Of a stretch of DNA of 64,000 nt, positions 9,667 through 19,323 are shown piece after piece; within the stretch, counting starts at the first letter, position 1, and every line of letters starts with the position of its first letter. Source of the DNA: Streptomyces sp. NBC_00237 (GTDB lineage: Bacteria > Actinomycetota > Actinomycetes > Streptomycetales > Streptomycetaceae); the NCBI RefSeq assembly GCF_026342435.1, contig NZ_JAPEMT010000001.1, positions 857,993-921,992 on the forward strand, given 5' to 3'. The position numbers were made by a program, and so were the translations under genes. The notes below the pieces were generated by a model. It was not told where the DNA came from. It searched no databases and saw only the letters and a program-made list of their open reading frames with translations.

Positions 9667-9793
9667 GGTGGGGCGCCTTTCCCCGTGTGGGCCGGATGCG
9701 GACCGGCTGGACCGGAGCCCTGCGGACCCTCGGCTTTCGGAACCGTACGCCGTAGCGTGAGGCGGCTACCAGGTTCCCGACCGAGGAGTTTGT

Positions 9794-10621
9794 ATGCGGG
9801 TTTCGGCCACGATCTTCCTGACCGACGAGACGATCACGCCGGTGCGTCTGGCGCGGGAGCTGGAGGAGCGGGGGTTCGCCGGGCTCTACCTCCCGGAGCA
9901 CACGCACATTCCAGTGGGCCGGGAGACGGCGTACCCGGCGGGCGGGGACCTGCCGCGCGAATACGGGCGCACGCTCGACCCGTTCGTCGCGCTGGGGCAG
10001 GCGGCGGCGGTGACGGAGCGGCTGGGGCTCGGTACGGGAGTCACTCTCGTCGCCCAGCACGACCCGATCGGCCTCGCGAAGCAGGTGGCGACGCTGGACC
10101 ACCTCTCGGGGGGCCGTTTCACGCTGGGCCTGGGCTTCGGGTGGAACAAGGAGGAGGCGGCGGACCACGGGGTGGAGTGGCGGACGCGGAGGGCGCTGGG
10201 GCGGGACAGGGTCGGGCTGATGCGGGCGCTGTGGGCACCGGAACCGACGGCGTACGAGGGGGAGTTCGGCTCGGTCCGGGCGAGTGAGGCGCACCCGAAG
10301 CCGGGGGGCGGGGCGCCGCGCATCCTGCTGGGCGGGGCGGCGGGACCGAGGCTCTTCGCGGACGTCGCGGCGTACGCGGACGGGTGGATGCCGATCGGGG
10401 GCCGGGGGCTGGGCGAGGCGATCCCGGTGCTGCGGAGGGTGTGGGAGGAGGCGGGACGGGACCCGAAGGGGCTTCAGGTGGTGCCGTACGCGGTGCTGCC
10501 GAGTGGGGGGAAGCTGGGGCGGTACGGGGAGTTGGGGGTGGAGGAGGTGGTGGTGCAGTTGCCTCCGGCGGGGGAGGGGGAGGTGCTGGGGGTACTGGAC
10601 GAGTACGCCCAGTACGTGTGA
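9794..10621 (+). CDS. LLM-class F420-dependent oxidoreductase (TIGR03619-like)
   Basis: 275 residues from ATG 9794, preceded by GAGGAG. A luciferase-like F420 oxidoreductase of the short type: ELEERGFAGLYLPEHTHIPV near residue 30, a LDPFVALGQAAAVTERLGLGTGV strand-helix, and [21 protein letters not shown] near 100-120, which is highly characteristic. It is complete and typical in length. It sits alone between the PHP hydrolase group and a repeat-rich gap. The F420 cofactor is likely made with the help of fbiC, 1.2 kb downstream. Substrate unknown. Confidence 0.85.
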   Translation: MRVSATIFLTDETITPVRLARELEERGFAGLYLPEHTHIPVGRETAYPAGGDLPREYGRTLDPFVALGQAAAVTERLGLGTGVTLVAQHDPIGLAKQVATLDHLSGGRFTLGLGFGWNKEEAADHGVEWRTRRALGRDRVGLMRALWAPEPTAYEGEFGSVRASEAHPKPGGGAPRILLGGAAGPRLFADVAAYADGWMPIGGRGLGEAIPVLRRVWEEAGRDPKGLQVVPYAVLPSGGKLGRYGELGVEEVVVQLPPAGEGEVLGVLDEYAQYV

Positions 10622-10745
10622 CCTCGGCGCTCCCTTCCCGCTGGGGCTGGGGGCGCCCCGTTAGGGGCGCGGGGCTGTGTCACTGTGCGGCTCCGCCGCA
10701 GGTGCGCTCCCGGCTCCGCTGGGGTCGGGCGGGACGTGCCCCCTT

Positions 10746-10876
10746 AGGGGCGCGGGGAACTGCGCGCCCAGCCCCCACGCACCCGCACATCCCCACCCCA
10801 AGCCTCGCGAGTTTAGGTGAAGGATGGGGTCTCCCCTGCTCGAACGAAGTTGAGAGCTTGGGGAAGGGTCTGGGGC
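10746..10876 (-). repeat. dispersed Streptomyces intergenic repeat, copy 2 (inverted)
   Basis: The gap 10622-11229 (608 bases) has no convincing gene. Here AGGGGCGCGGGGAACTGCG (about 10746-10764) and the block TTTAGGTGAAGG...GAAGTTGAGAGCTTGGGG (about 10806-10870) are the reverse complement of the two blocks at 2486-2621, in the expected reversed order. It is a noncoding dispersed repeat. Confidence 0.8.
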
Positions 10877-11000
10877 AGCCCGCCGCAGGCGCACCGGGGT
10901 GCGGCGCACCCATCGGGCGGGGTAACGGCGGGGCGGCTCCGGGGTGGGCCCGGAGCGAGGGGGGCCGCCCCCTTGCCCGCCCGTCCCGCCCCCGGGGGGC

Positions 11001-11160
11001 GGCCCCGCCGCCCAAGGAGGCTAGGCGGAAGCCCCGCCGCCCAAGGAGGCTAGGCGGAAGCCCCGCCGCCCAAGGGGGCTGGGCGGAGGCGAAGGGGGTG
11101 GCGCCACCGCCCAGGGAGGCTAGGCAAAGGCACCGCCCAGGGAGGCTGGGCGGAGGAGGC
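11001..11160 (+). repeat. tandem array of ~29-bp GC-rich units
   Basis: The unit GCCCCGCCGCCCAAGGAGG followed by CTAGGCGGAA is repeated with increasing divergence about five times. The first two copies (about 11002-11059) are nearly identical and later ones become CAGGGAGGCTGGGCGG. It lies downstream of the SSI gene and upstream of nothing on the + strand. Probably a slippage-prone spacer. Confidence 0.75.
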
Positions 11161-11229
11161 CCCCCGCCCCGGGAGGGTGGGGGAGCGAGGGGCGGGCCCC
11201 CTGTCCGGAGGGGTGAGGTGGAGGCGGCG

Positions 11230-11751
11230 TCAGGGGGCCAGCCCCGGTTCGGCGTGGAGGGACAGAGGGATGGCGGGCATCGGCCCGTGCGGCCCCGCGT
11301 CCCGGTACACCACCGGCATCCCGTGGAAAGCCCCCACCCCCTCCGCAGGCATCAGCACCGCCCCCATCGCATCCCACCGCCCGATCTCACACCCGTTCGT
11401 CCGCGAGAACCGGGCATCCACCGCCCGCCCCGCCCACGTCCCCCTGATCCGCCCCACCGCCGGCCCCCCGTACTGCTCCGTGCAGAGCGCGTCGTCCGGC
11501 ACCGGGGCGAACGGATCCTCGCCCCACACGGTCACCTCGTCCAGGTGGTCGCAGGCGAGCTGCGGCCACGGGTGACTGCCGCCCGCCGGATGACAGGTCA
11601 GCTCCCACGTGCCGTCGTGCTCGGGGTTCCCGGACCGCGAGACCGACACGACGAGACGGTCCTCACCGGTGGGCGGTTCGGCCTGCGCGGGCGCGGTCCC
11701 CCCGAGCACGGCGAGCAGAGGAAGCACGGAAGCGACGAATCGGCGTGACAT
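11230..11751 (-). CDS. subtilisin inhibitor-like (SSI family) secreted protein
   Basis: 173 residues, ATG 11751 with AGGAG six bases upstream. Signal peptide 1-24 (ends APAQA). The mature part matches the Streptomyces subtilisin inhibitor family: [30 protein letters not shown] and [14 protein letters not shown], with four cysteines in the two-disulphide SSI pattern. Such proteins inhibit extracellular serine proteases and transglutaminase-activating enzymes. The C-terminal 40 residues run longer than classical SSI. It is transcribed away from fbiC, with 89 bases between the two starts holding both promoters. Confidence 0.88.
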   Translation of the reverse strand: MSRRFVASVLPLLAVLGGTAPAQAEPPTGEDRLVVSVSRSGNPEHDGTWELTCHPAGGSHPWPQLACDHLDEVTVWGEDPFAPVPDDALCTEQYGGPAVGRIRGTWAGRAVDARFSRTNGCEIGRWDAMGAVLMPAEGVGAFHGMPVVYRDAGPHGPMPAIPLSLHAEPGLAP

Positions 11752-11840
11752 GCGGGGCTCCTGAAGGACGGCGGAGATGTGCCCCGTCTAACGCCCCCAC
11801 GCCCCGGATGTCACGTACGCGTCGAACGTATCCTCGGGGG

Positions 11841-14462
11841 ATGACCAGCTCCGCAGCGCAGCCCACCAGCCAAGGTCCCACGGACAACGCGATGCGGCGT
11901 GCCCTCAAACGCGCCCGTGACGGCGTTGCCCTCGACGTCACCGAGGCCGCCGTCCTCCTTCAGGCGCGCGGCGAGAACCTGAAGGACCTCTCCGCCTCCG
12001 CCGCCCGCGTGCGCGACGCCGGGCTGGCGGCCGCCGGTCGCCCCGGCGTCATCACGTACTCCAAAAAGGTCTTCATCCCCCTCACCCGCCTCTGCCGCGA
12101 CAAGTGCCACTACTGCACCTTCGTCACCGTCCCCGGCAAGCTCCGCCGCGCCGGTCACGGCATGTACCTGTCCCCCGACGAGGTCCTCGACATCGCGCGC
12201 CAGGGCGCCGAGATGGGCTGCAAAGAGGCCCTGTTCACGCTCGGCGACCGCCCCGAGGAGCGCTGGCCGGAGGCCCGCGAGTGGCTGGAGGCGGAGGGCT
12301 ACGACGACACCCTCGCCTACGTCCGCGCCATGGCGATCCGCGTACTGGAAGAGACGGGCCTCCTCCCGCACCTCAACCCGGGTGTCATGACCTGGACCGA
12401 ACTCCAGCGCCTGAAGCCCGTCGCACCCTCCATGGGCATGATGCTGGAGACCACGGCGACCCGCCTGTGGAGCGAGCCCGGCGGGCCGCACTACGGCTCC
12501 CCGGACAAGGAGCCCGCCGTCCGCCTGCGCGCGCTCGAAGACGCGGGCCGCTCCAACGTCCCCTTCACCACCGGCATCCTGATCGGCATCGGCGAGGACT
12601 TCGAGGAGCGCGCGGACTCCCTCTTCGCGCTGCGCAAGACCGCCCGCGCCTACCACGGCATCCAGGAAGTGATCGTCCAGAACTTCCGCGCCAAGCCGGA
12701 CACGGCCATGGGCAGGATGCCGGACGCCGAGCTCGAAGAACTCGCGGCCACCATCGCCGTCGCCCGCCACATCCTCGGCCCGTCCGCCCGCATCCAGGCC
12801 CCGCCGAACCTCGTCGACGAGGAGTACGCCCTGATCGTGGGCGCGGGCATCGACGACTGGGGCGGGGTCTCTCCGCTGACCCCCGACCACGTCAACCCCG
12901 AGCGCCCCTGGCCGCACATCGACGAACTCGCCGCGAAGACGGCCGAGTCGGGCTTCGACCTCCGCGAACGCCTCACCGTCTACCCGGAGTTCATCCAGCG
13001 CGGCGAGCCCTGGCTCGACCCCCGCATCGTCCCCCACGTCGCCGCCCTCGCCGACCCTGAGACAGGTCTCGCCCGTACGGACGTGAAGCCCGTCGGCACC
13101 CCCTGGCAGGAGCCCGACGAGACGTTCACCGCGTCCTCCACCGGCCGCACGGACCTCCACCGCACCATCGACACCACCGGCCGCACCGGCGACCGCCGCA
13201 ACGACTTCGACGCGGTGTACGGCGACTGGGAGGCCCTGCGCGAGGCCGCCGCGCCCGGCATGGTGCCGTCCCCGATGTCGGGCGACCTGACCCGCATCGA
13301 CGGCGAGCTGAAGGCCGCCCTCTCCCAAGCGGCAGCGGACCCGACGAAGTTGACGGACGCTCAGGCCCTCGCGCTCCTCCACGCCGACGGGCCCGCCCTC
13401 GACGAGCTGTGCCGCATCGCCGACACCCTGCGCCGCGACGTGGTCGGCGACGACGTCACGTACATCGTCACGCGCAACATCAACTTCACCAATGTCTGCT
13501 ACACCGGCTGCCGCTTCTGCGCCTTCGCCCAGCGCCGCACCGACGCCGACGCCTACACCCTCTCGCTCGACCAGGTCGCCGACCGGGCCGCCCAGGCGTG
13601 GGACGTCGGCGCGGTCGAGGTCTGCATGCAGGGCGGCATCCACCCGGACCTGCCGGGCACGGCGTACTTCGACATCGCGAAGGCGGTACGGGAACGCGTG
13701 CCGGGCATGCACGTGCACGCCTTCTCTCCGATGGAGGTCGTCAACGGGGCGACCCGCACCGGGCTTTCCTTCCGCGAGTGGCTGACCGCCGCCAAGGAGG
13801 CGGGACTCGGCTCCATCCCCGGCACCGCCGCCGAGATCCTGGACGACGAGGTCCGGTGGATCCTCACCAAGGGCAAGCTGCCGACCGCCGAGTGGATCGA
13901 CGTCATCAAGACGGCGCACGAGGTGGGACTCCGCTCCTCGTCCACGATGATGTACGGGCACGTGGACCAGCCCCGCCACTGGCTCGGCCACCTGCGCACG
14001 CTGGCCCGCATCCAGCAGGAGACGGGTGGCTTCACGGAGTTCGTGACGCTGCCCTTCATCCACACCAACGCGCCCGTCTACCTGGCCGGGATCGCCCGCC
14101 CCGGCCCGACGGTCCGCGACAACCGGGCCGTCACCGCCATGGCCCGCCTCCTGCTCCACCCGTACATCACCAACATCCAGACGAGTTGGGTGAAGCTGGG
14201 TGCGGAGGGCGCGGCGGAGATGCTGCGCTCGGGGGCGAACGACCTCGGCGGGACGCTGATGGAGGAGACGATCTCCCGCATGGCCGGTTCGAGTTACGGC
14301 TCGTACCGCTCCATCCAGGACCTGATCGCCATCGCGGACGCGGCGGGCCGCCCGTCGAAACCGCGTACGACGCTGTACGGAGAGGTGCCGCAGGAGCGCG
14401 TCGACGCCGCGCACGCCTCGGACGGTCATCTTCCGGAACTGCTTCCGGTGCTGGGGGACTGA
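11841..14462 (+). CDS. fbiC: 7,8-didemethyl-8-hydroxy-5-deazariboflavin synthase (FO synthase, CofG-CofH fusion)
   Basis: 873 residues from ATG 11841. Two radical-SAM domains: CRDKCHYC (C85, C89, C92) in the first (CofG-like) and CYTGCRFC (C553, C557, C560) in the second (CofH-like). The fused form is the actinobacterial FbiC, which makes FO, the deazaflavin core of F420, from tyrosine and a flavin-pathway intermediate. Signature stretches such as [14 protein letters not shown] and [12 protein letters not shown] are present and the length is normal. Three F420/LLM-type oxidoreductases in the same window are plausible users of the cofactor. A later in-frame ATG at 11892 is possible but has no better ribosome site. 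Confidence 0.96.
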   Translation: MTSSAAQPTSQGPTDNAMRRALKRARDGVALDVTEAAVLLQARGENLKDLSASAARVRDAGLAAAGRPGVITYSKKVFIPLTRLCRDKCHYCTFVTVPGKLRRAGHGMYLSPDEVLDIARQGAEMGCKEALFTLGDRPEERWPEAREWLEAEGYDDTLAYVRAMAIRVLEETGLLPHLNPGVMTWTELQRLKPVAPSMGMMLETTATRLWSEPGGPHYGSPDKEPAVRLRALEDAGRSNVPFTTGILIGIGEDFEERADSLFALRKTARAYHGIQEVIVQNFRAKPDTAMGRMPDAELEELAATIAVARHILGPSARIQAPPNLVDEEYALIVGAGIDDWGGVSPLTPDHVNPERPWPHIDELAAKTAESGFDLRERLTVYPEFIQRGEPWLDPRIVPHVAALADPETGLARTDVKPVGTPWQEPDETFTASSTGRTDLHRTIDTTGRTGDRRNDFDAVYGDWEALREAAAPGMVPSPMSGDLTRIDGELKAALSQAAADPTKLTDAQALALLHADGPALDELCRIADTLRRDVVGDDVTYIVTRNINFTNVCYTGCRFCAFAQRRTDADAYTLSLDQVADRAAQAWDVGAVEVCMQGGIHPDLPGTAYFDIAKAVRERVPGMHVHAFSPMEVVNGATRTGLSFREWLTAAKEAGLGSIPGTAAEILDDEVRWILTKGKLPTAEWIDVIKTAHEVGLRSSSTMMYGHVDQPRHWLGHLRTLARIQQETGGFTEFVTLPFIHTNAPVYLAGIARPGPTVRDNRAVTAMARLLLHPYITNIQTSWVKLGAEGAAEMLRSGANDLGGTLMEETISRMAGSSYGSYRSIQDLIAIADAAGRPSKPRTTLYGEVPQERVDAAHASDGHLPELLPVLGD

Positions 14463-14673
14463 CCCGGAACCACGGCTCGGGCAGGGGCGTCGTCGCTGGT
14501 GCGGCGGCGCCCTTCGCCGTGCCCGGGGCGTCTGGGAACCCTCCGGCGTGCCCGGCATCAACAAAGCGTAAAGATTGCCGGGATCGGGCAATGTCGAATG
14601 TCAGTGCCGTGTGCGAAGGTTCAGACAGTTCAGGGAAGTCGCAGATTCGGCGTTCACGGGGGAAGGGGCACAC

Positions 14674-15189
14674 ATGACCTTGTTTCTCGGTCTCGGCACA
14701 GCAGGCGTCGCGCTGCTGCTCTTCGCGCTGGTCTTCGACGGAATACTGGAGGGCCTCTTCGGCGGATTCTCCGCACTGGAGGGCCTGTTCGACGGTCTCC
14801 TCTCGTTGCCGGTCGTCGCCGGATTCACGGCGATGCTCGGCTTCGCCGGGGCGATCGTGCTCGGTACGACGGGCCTGGGCGCCGGTGCCGCCACGGGGGT
14901 GGGCATCGTCGCCGGGCTTGTCGCCGCCTGGCTCACCTGGAAGCTCACCCGGGTGCTGATGCGCGACCAGACGGACGCGACACCGCGCGGCGAGGACCTG
15001 ATCGGGACCTCCGGGTCGGTCGTCACCGCGATCCCGGCCGAGGGGTACGGGGAAGTGCTGGTCCACCTCGGCGGGCAGCCGGTGAAGTACGCGGCGAAGA
15101 GCGCGAATCCGGTGGCCCGGGGCGCGGACGTGTGGGTCGAGGCGAGCCTGTCGTCGACCTCTGTGTCCGTGCGGCCGATCGATCGCTGA
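14674..15189 (+). CDS. NfeD-like membrane protein
   Basis: 171 residues, ATG 14674 with GGGGGAAGGGG upstream. Four or so hydrophobic segments occupy residues 1-95; after a basic turn (WKLTRVLMRDQ) comes a soluble beta-barrel-like domain with DLIGTSGSVVTAIPAEGYGEVLVHLGG, the OB-fold typical of NfeD proteins. NfeD proteins pair with flotillins/stomatins in membrane microdomains, and a flotillin gene follows 184 bases later, so the two likely form one functional unit. Lacks the long protease domain of large NfeD forms. Confidence 0.82.
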   Translation: MTLFLGLGTAGVALLLFALVFDGILEGLFGGFSALEGLFDGLLSLPVVAGFTAMLGFAGAIVLGTTGLGAGAATGVGIVAGLVAAWLTWKLTRVLMRDQTDATPRGEDLIGTSGSVVTAIPAEGYGEVLVHLGGQPVKYAAKSANPVARGADVWVEASLSSTSVSVRPIDR

Positions 15190-15241
15190 GCGGCGGAGTA
15201 CGGGCCGAACTCCGCGCGTGTGTCCGTGGGTGCGCTCACTG

Positions 15242-15260
15242 CCGGGGGCTCTGCCCCCGG
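15242..15260. terminator. hairpin after the NfeD-like gene
   Basis: CCGGGGGC-TCT-GCCCCCGG is a perfect 8-bp stem with a 3-base loop, 52 bases after the stop. It is also the start of a common Streptomyces intergenic repeat (..CCGGACCCCGCTCCTCAATCG), followed by two further copies of CCCGCCGGAGG at 15297-15335. May attenuate read-through into the flotillin gene. Confidence 0.5.
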
Positions 15261-15372
15261 ACCCCGCTCCTCAATCGCCGGAGGGGCTGGGAATGTCCCG
15301 CCGGAGGCGCTGCAACTGTCCCGCCGGAGGGGCTGACATAACCGACCGCACAACCATCTCGGGGGATCGCCC

Positions 15373-16845
15373 ATGAGTCCAGTCGTCATCGCCGTCGTCG
15401 GAGTCGTCGTACTCCTCGTCCTGATCGGCCTCGTCGTCGTCTCGCGCTACAAGGTCGCGGGTCCCAGCGAAGCGTTCATCATCACCGGGCGCCGAGGCAA
15501 GAAGTCCACCGATCCGGTCACCGGCCGGATCAGCACCGACAACAGCGGCCAGAAGGTCGTCGTCGGCGGCGGGGTCTTCGTCGTCCCGTTCGTGCAGCAG
15601 AAGTCCACGCTCGACCTGTCCAGCCGTCAGATCCCGATCTCGGTGCGCGGCGCGGTCACCCTGCGCGGTGTGAAGGCCAACCTCGAAGGCGTCGCCATCG
15701 TCAAGGTCGGCGGCAACGAGGACGCGATCCGGGCCGCCGCCCAGCGCTTCCTCCAGCAGCAGGGCCAGGTCAACAGCTTCACCCAGGAAGTGCTGTCCGG
15801 TGCACTGCGCGCCATCGTCGGCCGGATGTCGGTCGAGGACATCATCCGGGACCGGGCCGCGTTCGCCGGGCAGGTCGCCGAGGAGGCCGAGGCCAGCCTC
15901 TCCGGGCAGGGACTGGTCCTGGACGCCTTCCAGATCCACGACATCACCACCGAGGGCTCCTACCTGGAGGACCTGGGCCGCCCCGAGGCCGCCCGCGCCC
16001 GCCAGGAGGCCGACATCGCGGAGGCCATCGCCAAGCGGGCCTCCGAGCAGGCCCGGCTGAAGGCCGCCGAGGAAATCGCCATCGCCGAGCGGACCTACTA
16101 CCTCAAGCAGGCCGAGATCCGCGTCGAGACCGAAGCGGCCGCCGCGAAGGCGAACGCGGCGGGTCCGCTCGCCGAGGCCGCCCGTCAGCAGGAGGTCCTC
16201 TCCGAGCAGGAGAAGGTCGCCCAGCGGCAGGCCGCCCTGACCGACCGCGAACTCGACACCAAGGTCCGCAAGCCCGCCGACGCCGCCCGCTACCAGGCCG
16301 AGCAGGAGGCCGAGGCGCGCAGGATCAGCCAGGTCAAGGAGGCCGAGGCGGACGCCGAGCGCTCCCGTCTGACCGGTGAGGGCGAGAAGCTGCGCCGTGC
16401 CGCGCTCGCCGCAGCCGTACGCATCGAGGGTGAGTCCGAGGCCGCGGCGATCGCCGCGAAGGGTTCGGCGGAGGCCGAGGCCATGCGGAAGAAGGCCGAC
16501 GCGTTCGCCCAGTACGGGGACGCGGCCGTCATCCAGATGCTGGTGGAGGCGCTGCCGCAGGTCGTCGCGAAGGCGTCCGAGCCGCTCAGCGCCATCGGCA
16601 AGATGACGGTGATCTCCACGGACGGCGCCTCGCAGCTGTCGCGCACGGTCACCGACAACGTGGCGCAGGGCATGGAACTGCTCAGCTCCACCACCGGGGT
16701 GGACCTGGCGGCACTGCTGAAGGGGATCGCGCAGAAGGGCCCGAAGGCTCCCGGTTCTGATTCCGGCTCCGGTTTCGGTTCCGGGGACGTGGCCCCGCCG
16801 GAGGGCGCGGGTGCGGAGAACGGTCGGATTCCGATCACAGACTGA
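15373..16845 (+). CDS. flotillin-like protein (SPFH/band 7)
   Basis: 490 residues. One N-terminal membrane segment (VVIAVVGVVVLLVLIGLVVV, residues 3-23), an SPFH domain (about 30-190, with VVGGGVFVVPFVQQ and LDLSSRQIPI), then a long Ala/Glu-rich coiled coil (about 200-390) with repeated AEA motifs, and a Ser/Gly-rich tail. This is the standard flotillin layout and length. Flotillins oligomerise at the inner leaflet and organise membrane microdomains. The pairing with the upstream NfeD-like gene matches the conserved flotillin-NfeD operon of Gram-positive bacteria. Confidence 0.9.
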   Translation: MSPVVIAVVGVVVLLVLIGLVVVSRYKVAGPSEAFIITGRRGKKSTDPVTGRISTDNSGQKVVVGGGVFVVPFVQQKSTLDLSSRQIPISVRGAVTLRGVKANLEGVAIVKVGGNEDAIRAAAQRFLQQQGQVNSFTQEVLSGALRAIVGRMSVEDIIRDRAAFAGQVAEEAEASLSGQGLVLDAFQIHDITTEGSYLEDLGRPEAARARQEADIAEAIAKRASEQARLKAAEEIAIAERTYYLKQAEIRVETEAAAAKANAAGPLAEAARQQEVLSEQEKVAQRQAALTDRELDTKVRKPADAARYQAEQEAEARRISQVKEAEADAERSRLTGEGEKLRRAALAAAVRIEGESEAAAIAAKGSAEAEAMRKKADAFAQYGDAAVIQMLVEALPQVVAKASEPLSAIGKMTVISTDGASQLSRTVTDNVAQGMELLSSTTGVDLAALLKGIAQKGPKAPGSDSGSGFGSGDVAPPEGAGAENGRIPITD

Positions 16846-16900
16846 GTGAAGGTCCCCGCCCGACTGCACCCAACTGCACCCAATTACACATGAGTGACCG

Positions 16901-16936
16901 GCTTGTGGCTCTTTCTGAACCTTCAGGGCCGCAAGC
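16901..16936. terminator. hairpin between flotillin and SDR genes
   Basis: GCTTGTGGCTC and GGGCCGCAAGC pair over 11 bases (two G-U) around a 14-base loop in the gap between convergent genes, 55 bases after the flotillin stop. A likely terminator, possibly serving both strands. Confidence 0.55.
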
Positions 16937-16994
16937 CGATCAACTTGTGCACCGTGCCCCTCAAGGGGCGCGTCCACGCACGCCCCAACGGGAA

Positions 16995-17780
16995 CTACCG
17001 CATCAGTTCCCCCGCGTTCACCAACAACTGCTGCCCCGTGACCCCCCGCGCCCTCTCCGACACGAAGAAGAGCACCGCGTCCGCCACGTCCCCGTCCGTC
17101 GCCATCTCCGGCAACGCCATCCGAGCATCGAGCCGACCCCGCACCTCCGCCTCCGGCACCCCCTCCGCCTGCGCCGCGTACGCCACGTACCCCTGCACCG
17201 GCGGCCCCCACATCCACCCCGGCAGCACCGTGTTCACCCGTACCCGATACCGCCCCAACTCCCGCGCCAGCGAGTACATCGCCGACGTCAGCGCCCCCTT
17301 GGAAGCCGCGTACGCCGCCTGCTCCACCTCCGAGGGAGCCGCCACCGCCGACTGCGTCCCGATGATCACCACCGAGCCCCCGCCCCCCTCCTTGAGCGCG
17401 GGCAGGCACGCCCGCGTCATCCGCAGCGTCCCCAGCAGGTTCACGTCGATGACCTGCTCCCAGACCGCGAAGTCAGCCGACTCAAGACCGCCGAAGTAGG
17501 TGTCGTACGCGGCCACGTTCACGACCGCGTCGATCCCTCCGAACCGCTCCACCGCGAGCGCCGCCAGCCGCTCGCAGGCCCGCTCGTCCGTGATGTCGGT
17601 CGGCAGCCACGCCGTCCGTTTGCCGTCCGGGTCGATCTCGGCGGCGCAGGCGGCGAGGCTGGCCCCGGTGCGCGCGCCCAGCACCGCCTTCCCGCCGTCC
17701 CGGACCACCGCTTCCGCCACCCGGCGGCCGAGACCCGCGCCGACACCGGACACCACGACCGTCTTTCCTTCGATGAGCAT
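16995..17780 (-). CDS. SDR family oxidoreductase
   Basis: 261 residues, ATG 17780. The cofactor loop is SGVGAGLGRR (residues 11-20), a variant of TGxxxGxG; the usual NNAG is NVAA; the catalytic Tyr-Lys pair is YAASK near residue 155, with a preceding IIGTQSAV in the serine strand. It therefore looks active but of a divergent subgroup. It is divergently transcribed from the gene at 17861, sharing an 80-base promoter region that holds a near-perfect palindrome. The pair probably serves one catabolic step under one repressor. Confidence 0.87.
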   Translation of the reverse strand: MLIEGKTVVVSGVGAGLGRRVAEAVVRDGGKAVLGARTGASLAACAAEIDPDGKRTAWLPTDITDERACERLAALAVERFGGIDAVVNVAAYDTYFGGLESADFAVWEQVIDVNLLGTLRMTRACLPALKEGGGGSVVIIGTQSAVAAPSEVEQAAYAASKGALTSAMYSLARELGRYRVRVNTVLPGWMWGPPVQGYVAYAAQAEGVPEAEVRGRLDARMALPEMATDGDVADAVLFFVSERARGVTGQQLLVNAGELMR

Positions 17781-17809
17781 GTCACTGCCTCCGAGCCCTG
17801 GCCGAATGC

Positions 17810-17824
17810 CTGACGGTCCGTCAG
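17810..17824. promoter_or_regulatory. candidate operator CTGACGGTCCGTCAG
   Basis: A perfect 7-1-7 inverted repeat in the short divergent promoter between the SDR (17780, minus) and the EthD-like gene (17861, plus). With its AATGC flank it matches the 1240-1254 site upstream of a luciferase-like gene. Suits a TetR-family repressor controlling both directions. Confidence 0.6.
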
Positions 17825-17860
17825 AGTAGGCCCGACGCTAGCCACTTGGAAGGGACTGTG

Positions 17861-18700
17861 ATGAGCGAGGAGACGAGAAGCGAGACCTACGCGGAGCTGG
17901 CGGCCGTCGGCCCCTACGGCGTACACCCCGGCCACGCCCTGATCACCATGGTGGAACCCCACCCGGGCCAGGAGTACGCCTACAACCGCTGGTACGAGGA
18001 CGACCACTACATGGCGGGCGCGATGGCCATGCCCTGGATGTACGCGGGCCGCCGCTGGGTCGCCACCCGTGACCTCCAATTCCTGCGCTACCCGGCCCAG
18101 TCGGCCGTCGCCGACCCCGTCACCACCGGCTGCTACCTCAGCACGTACTGGATCACCGAGGGCCGCTACGACGACCACATGAAGTGGACCGTCGCCATCA
18201 ACAAGCGCCTCAACCGGGACGGCCGCGTCCACCAGGCCCGCACCCACGTCTTCACGTCGTTCCAGGACCACGAGGCGACGGTCTACCGGGACGGTGCGGC
18301 CGGCCCCCGCGACTTCCACGCCCTCGACCACCCCTACCAGGGGCTCGTACTGGAGGTGATCGACACTCAGGGAGCGGATCAGCGGCGGGAGTTGCTCGAC
18401 TGGCTGCGCTCCTCGCACCTCCCCAAGCAACTCGCTGGATCGTCCGCCGCGATGGTCACCGTCTTCCGTCCGACACAGCTGCCGGGCGACCGGATGACGT
18501 ACGTGAAGCAGGTGGAGGGTGTCGACACCCGGCTGACGCTGCTCTGGTTCCTGGAGGAGGACCCGCGCGAGCGGTGGGAGGAGCGCTTCGGCGGACTCGG
18601 GGAGGCGGTCGCCGAGGCGGGGCTCGGGCGGGTCGAACTCGTCGCGCCGTTCGTCCCGACGGTGGTGGGGACCGACCGGTACGTCGACCGGCTCAGGTAG
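17861..18700 (+). CDS. EthD/dimeric alpha-beta-barrel-like protein
   Basis: 279 residues from ATG 17861, with GGAAGGGA at ideal spacing; an upstream TTG is in frame but unlikely. The first half has the pattern HALITMVEPHPGQEYAYNRW then WYEDDHYMAGAMAMPWMYAGRR, as in EthD/ferredoxin-like folds that start with a strand and a WYDxxH motif; the second half (GLVLEVIDTQG ... LPKQLAGSSAAMVTVFRP ... TLLWFLEEDPRERW) looks like a second such unit. Such tandem barrels occur beside oxidoreductases in degradative loci, often with unknown activity. Divergent partner of the SDR at 16995. No catalytic motif identified. Confidence 0.6.
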   Translation: MSEETRSETYAELAAVGPYGVHPGHALITMVEPHPGQEYAYNRWYEDDHYMAGAMAMPWMYAGRRWVATRDLQFLRYPAQSAVADPVTTGCYLSTYWITEGRYDDHMKWTVAINKRLNRDGRVHQARTHVFTSFQDHEATVYRDGAAGPRDFHALDHPYQGLVLEVIDTQGADQRRELLDWLRSSHLPKQLAGSSAAMVTVFRPTQLPGDRMTYVKQVEGVDTRLTLLWFLEEDPRERWEERFGGLGEAVAEAGLGRVELVAPFVPTVVGTDRYVDRLR

Positions 18701-18745
18701 CGGCACGAGCCGGAGCACGCGCCCGGGTGGCTCAAAACAGCGGAA

Positions 18746-18786
18746 GAGCCCCCTCGGCCAGGACGGCGGGCCGGTCGAGAGGGCTC
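18746..18786. terminator. bidirectional terminator-like hairpin
   Basis: GAGCCCCCTCGGCC pairs with GGCCGGTCGAGAGGGCTC (with a small bulge) in the 112-base gap between convergent genes. Position fits termination of both. Confidence 0.55.
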
Positions 18787-18812
18787 GATCGTTGATGCGT
18801 CGGACAGGCCGA

Positions 18813-19022
18813 TCAGCAGTGTCCGAGGGATCCCTGGCCGACCTCGGTGATGAACGACGTCCACGTGCCGGGGGCGAAGGAGATCGAGGGTCCCTCGGGC
18901 GCCTTCGAGTCCCGTACGTCAATGGCCTGCACCGCAGGGGACTTCACTTCCACGCACGCGCCGTTGCCGCCGGAGTACGAGGACTTCGTCCACTCGGCCG
19001 TCGCGCCCTTGAGAATTGCCAT
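18813..19022 (-). CDS. DUF397 domain-containing protein
   Basis: 69 residues, ATG 19022 with GAAGGAAC upstream. Matches DUF397: an N-terminal WTKSSYSGGNGACVEV, then VRDSKAPEGPSISF and a C-terminal WTSFITEV. Such small proteins in Streptomyces are typically encoded next to XRE/DUF5753 regulators, as here (19324-20184, same strand), and several such pairs influence development or antibiotic production, probably as an antitoxin-like or partner module. The role of this particular pair is unknown. Confidence 0.9.
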   Translation of the reverse strand: MAILKGATAEWTKSSYSGGNGACVEVKSPAVQAIDVRDSKAPEGPSISFAPGTWTSFITEVGQGSLGHC

Positions 19023-19323
19023 GTTCCTTCAGCCTCCACCAGTCGTTCGTCGATCGCCGCAAGCGTCCACCGGAGGCGTTCGCTCTGGCTGCCAGCGGTG
19101 TTGCTTGGCGTGATCGACGCTACGCCTGAACTCCTTTGCTCACAGCGGGCGTTCACTCGACCTGATGGCATATACCGGCGGGGTCTTCCACTCGCGCCGG
19201 GGGAAGGTGTACGGTGCCGCCGCCCGGCAGCCGGGGCAGGGTGTGCGCAGGCCCCGCCCCGTTTCCGCGCGCCCGGTCCCGGCCCCGGCCCCGAGCCGCC
19301 CCCGCCCCCGCCCCCGTGCGGAC

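Noticed and set aside
11001..11160. CRISPR-like tandem array
   Set aside because: Units are contiguous with no unique spacers, GC-rich and diverging; simple tandem repeats.
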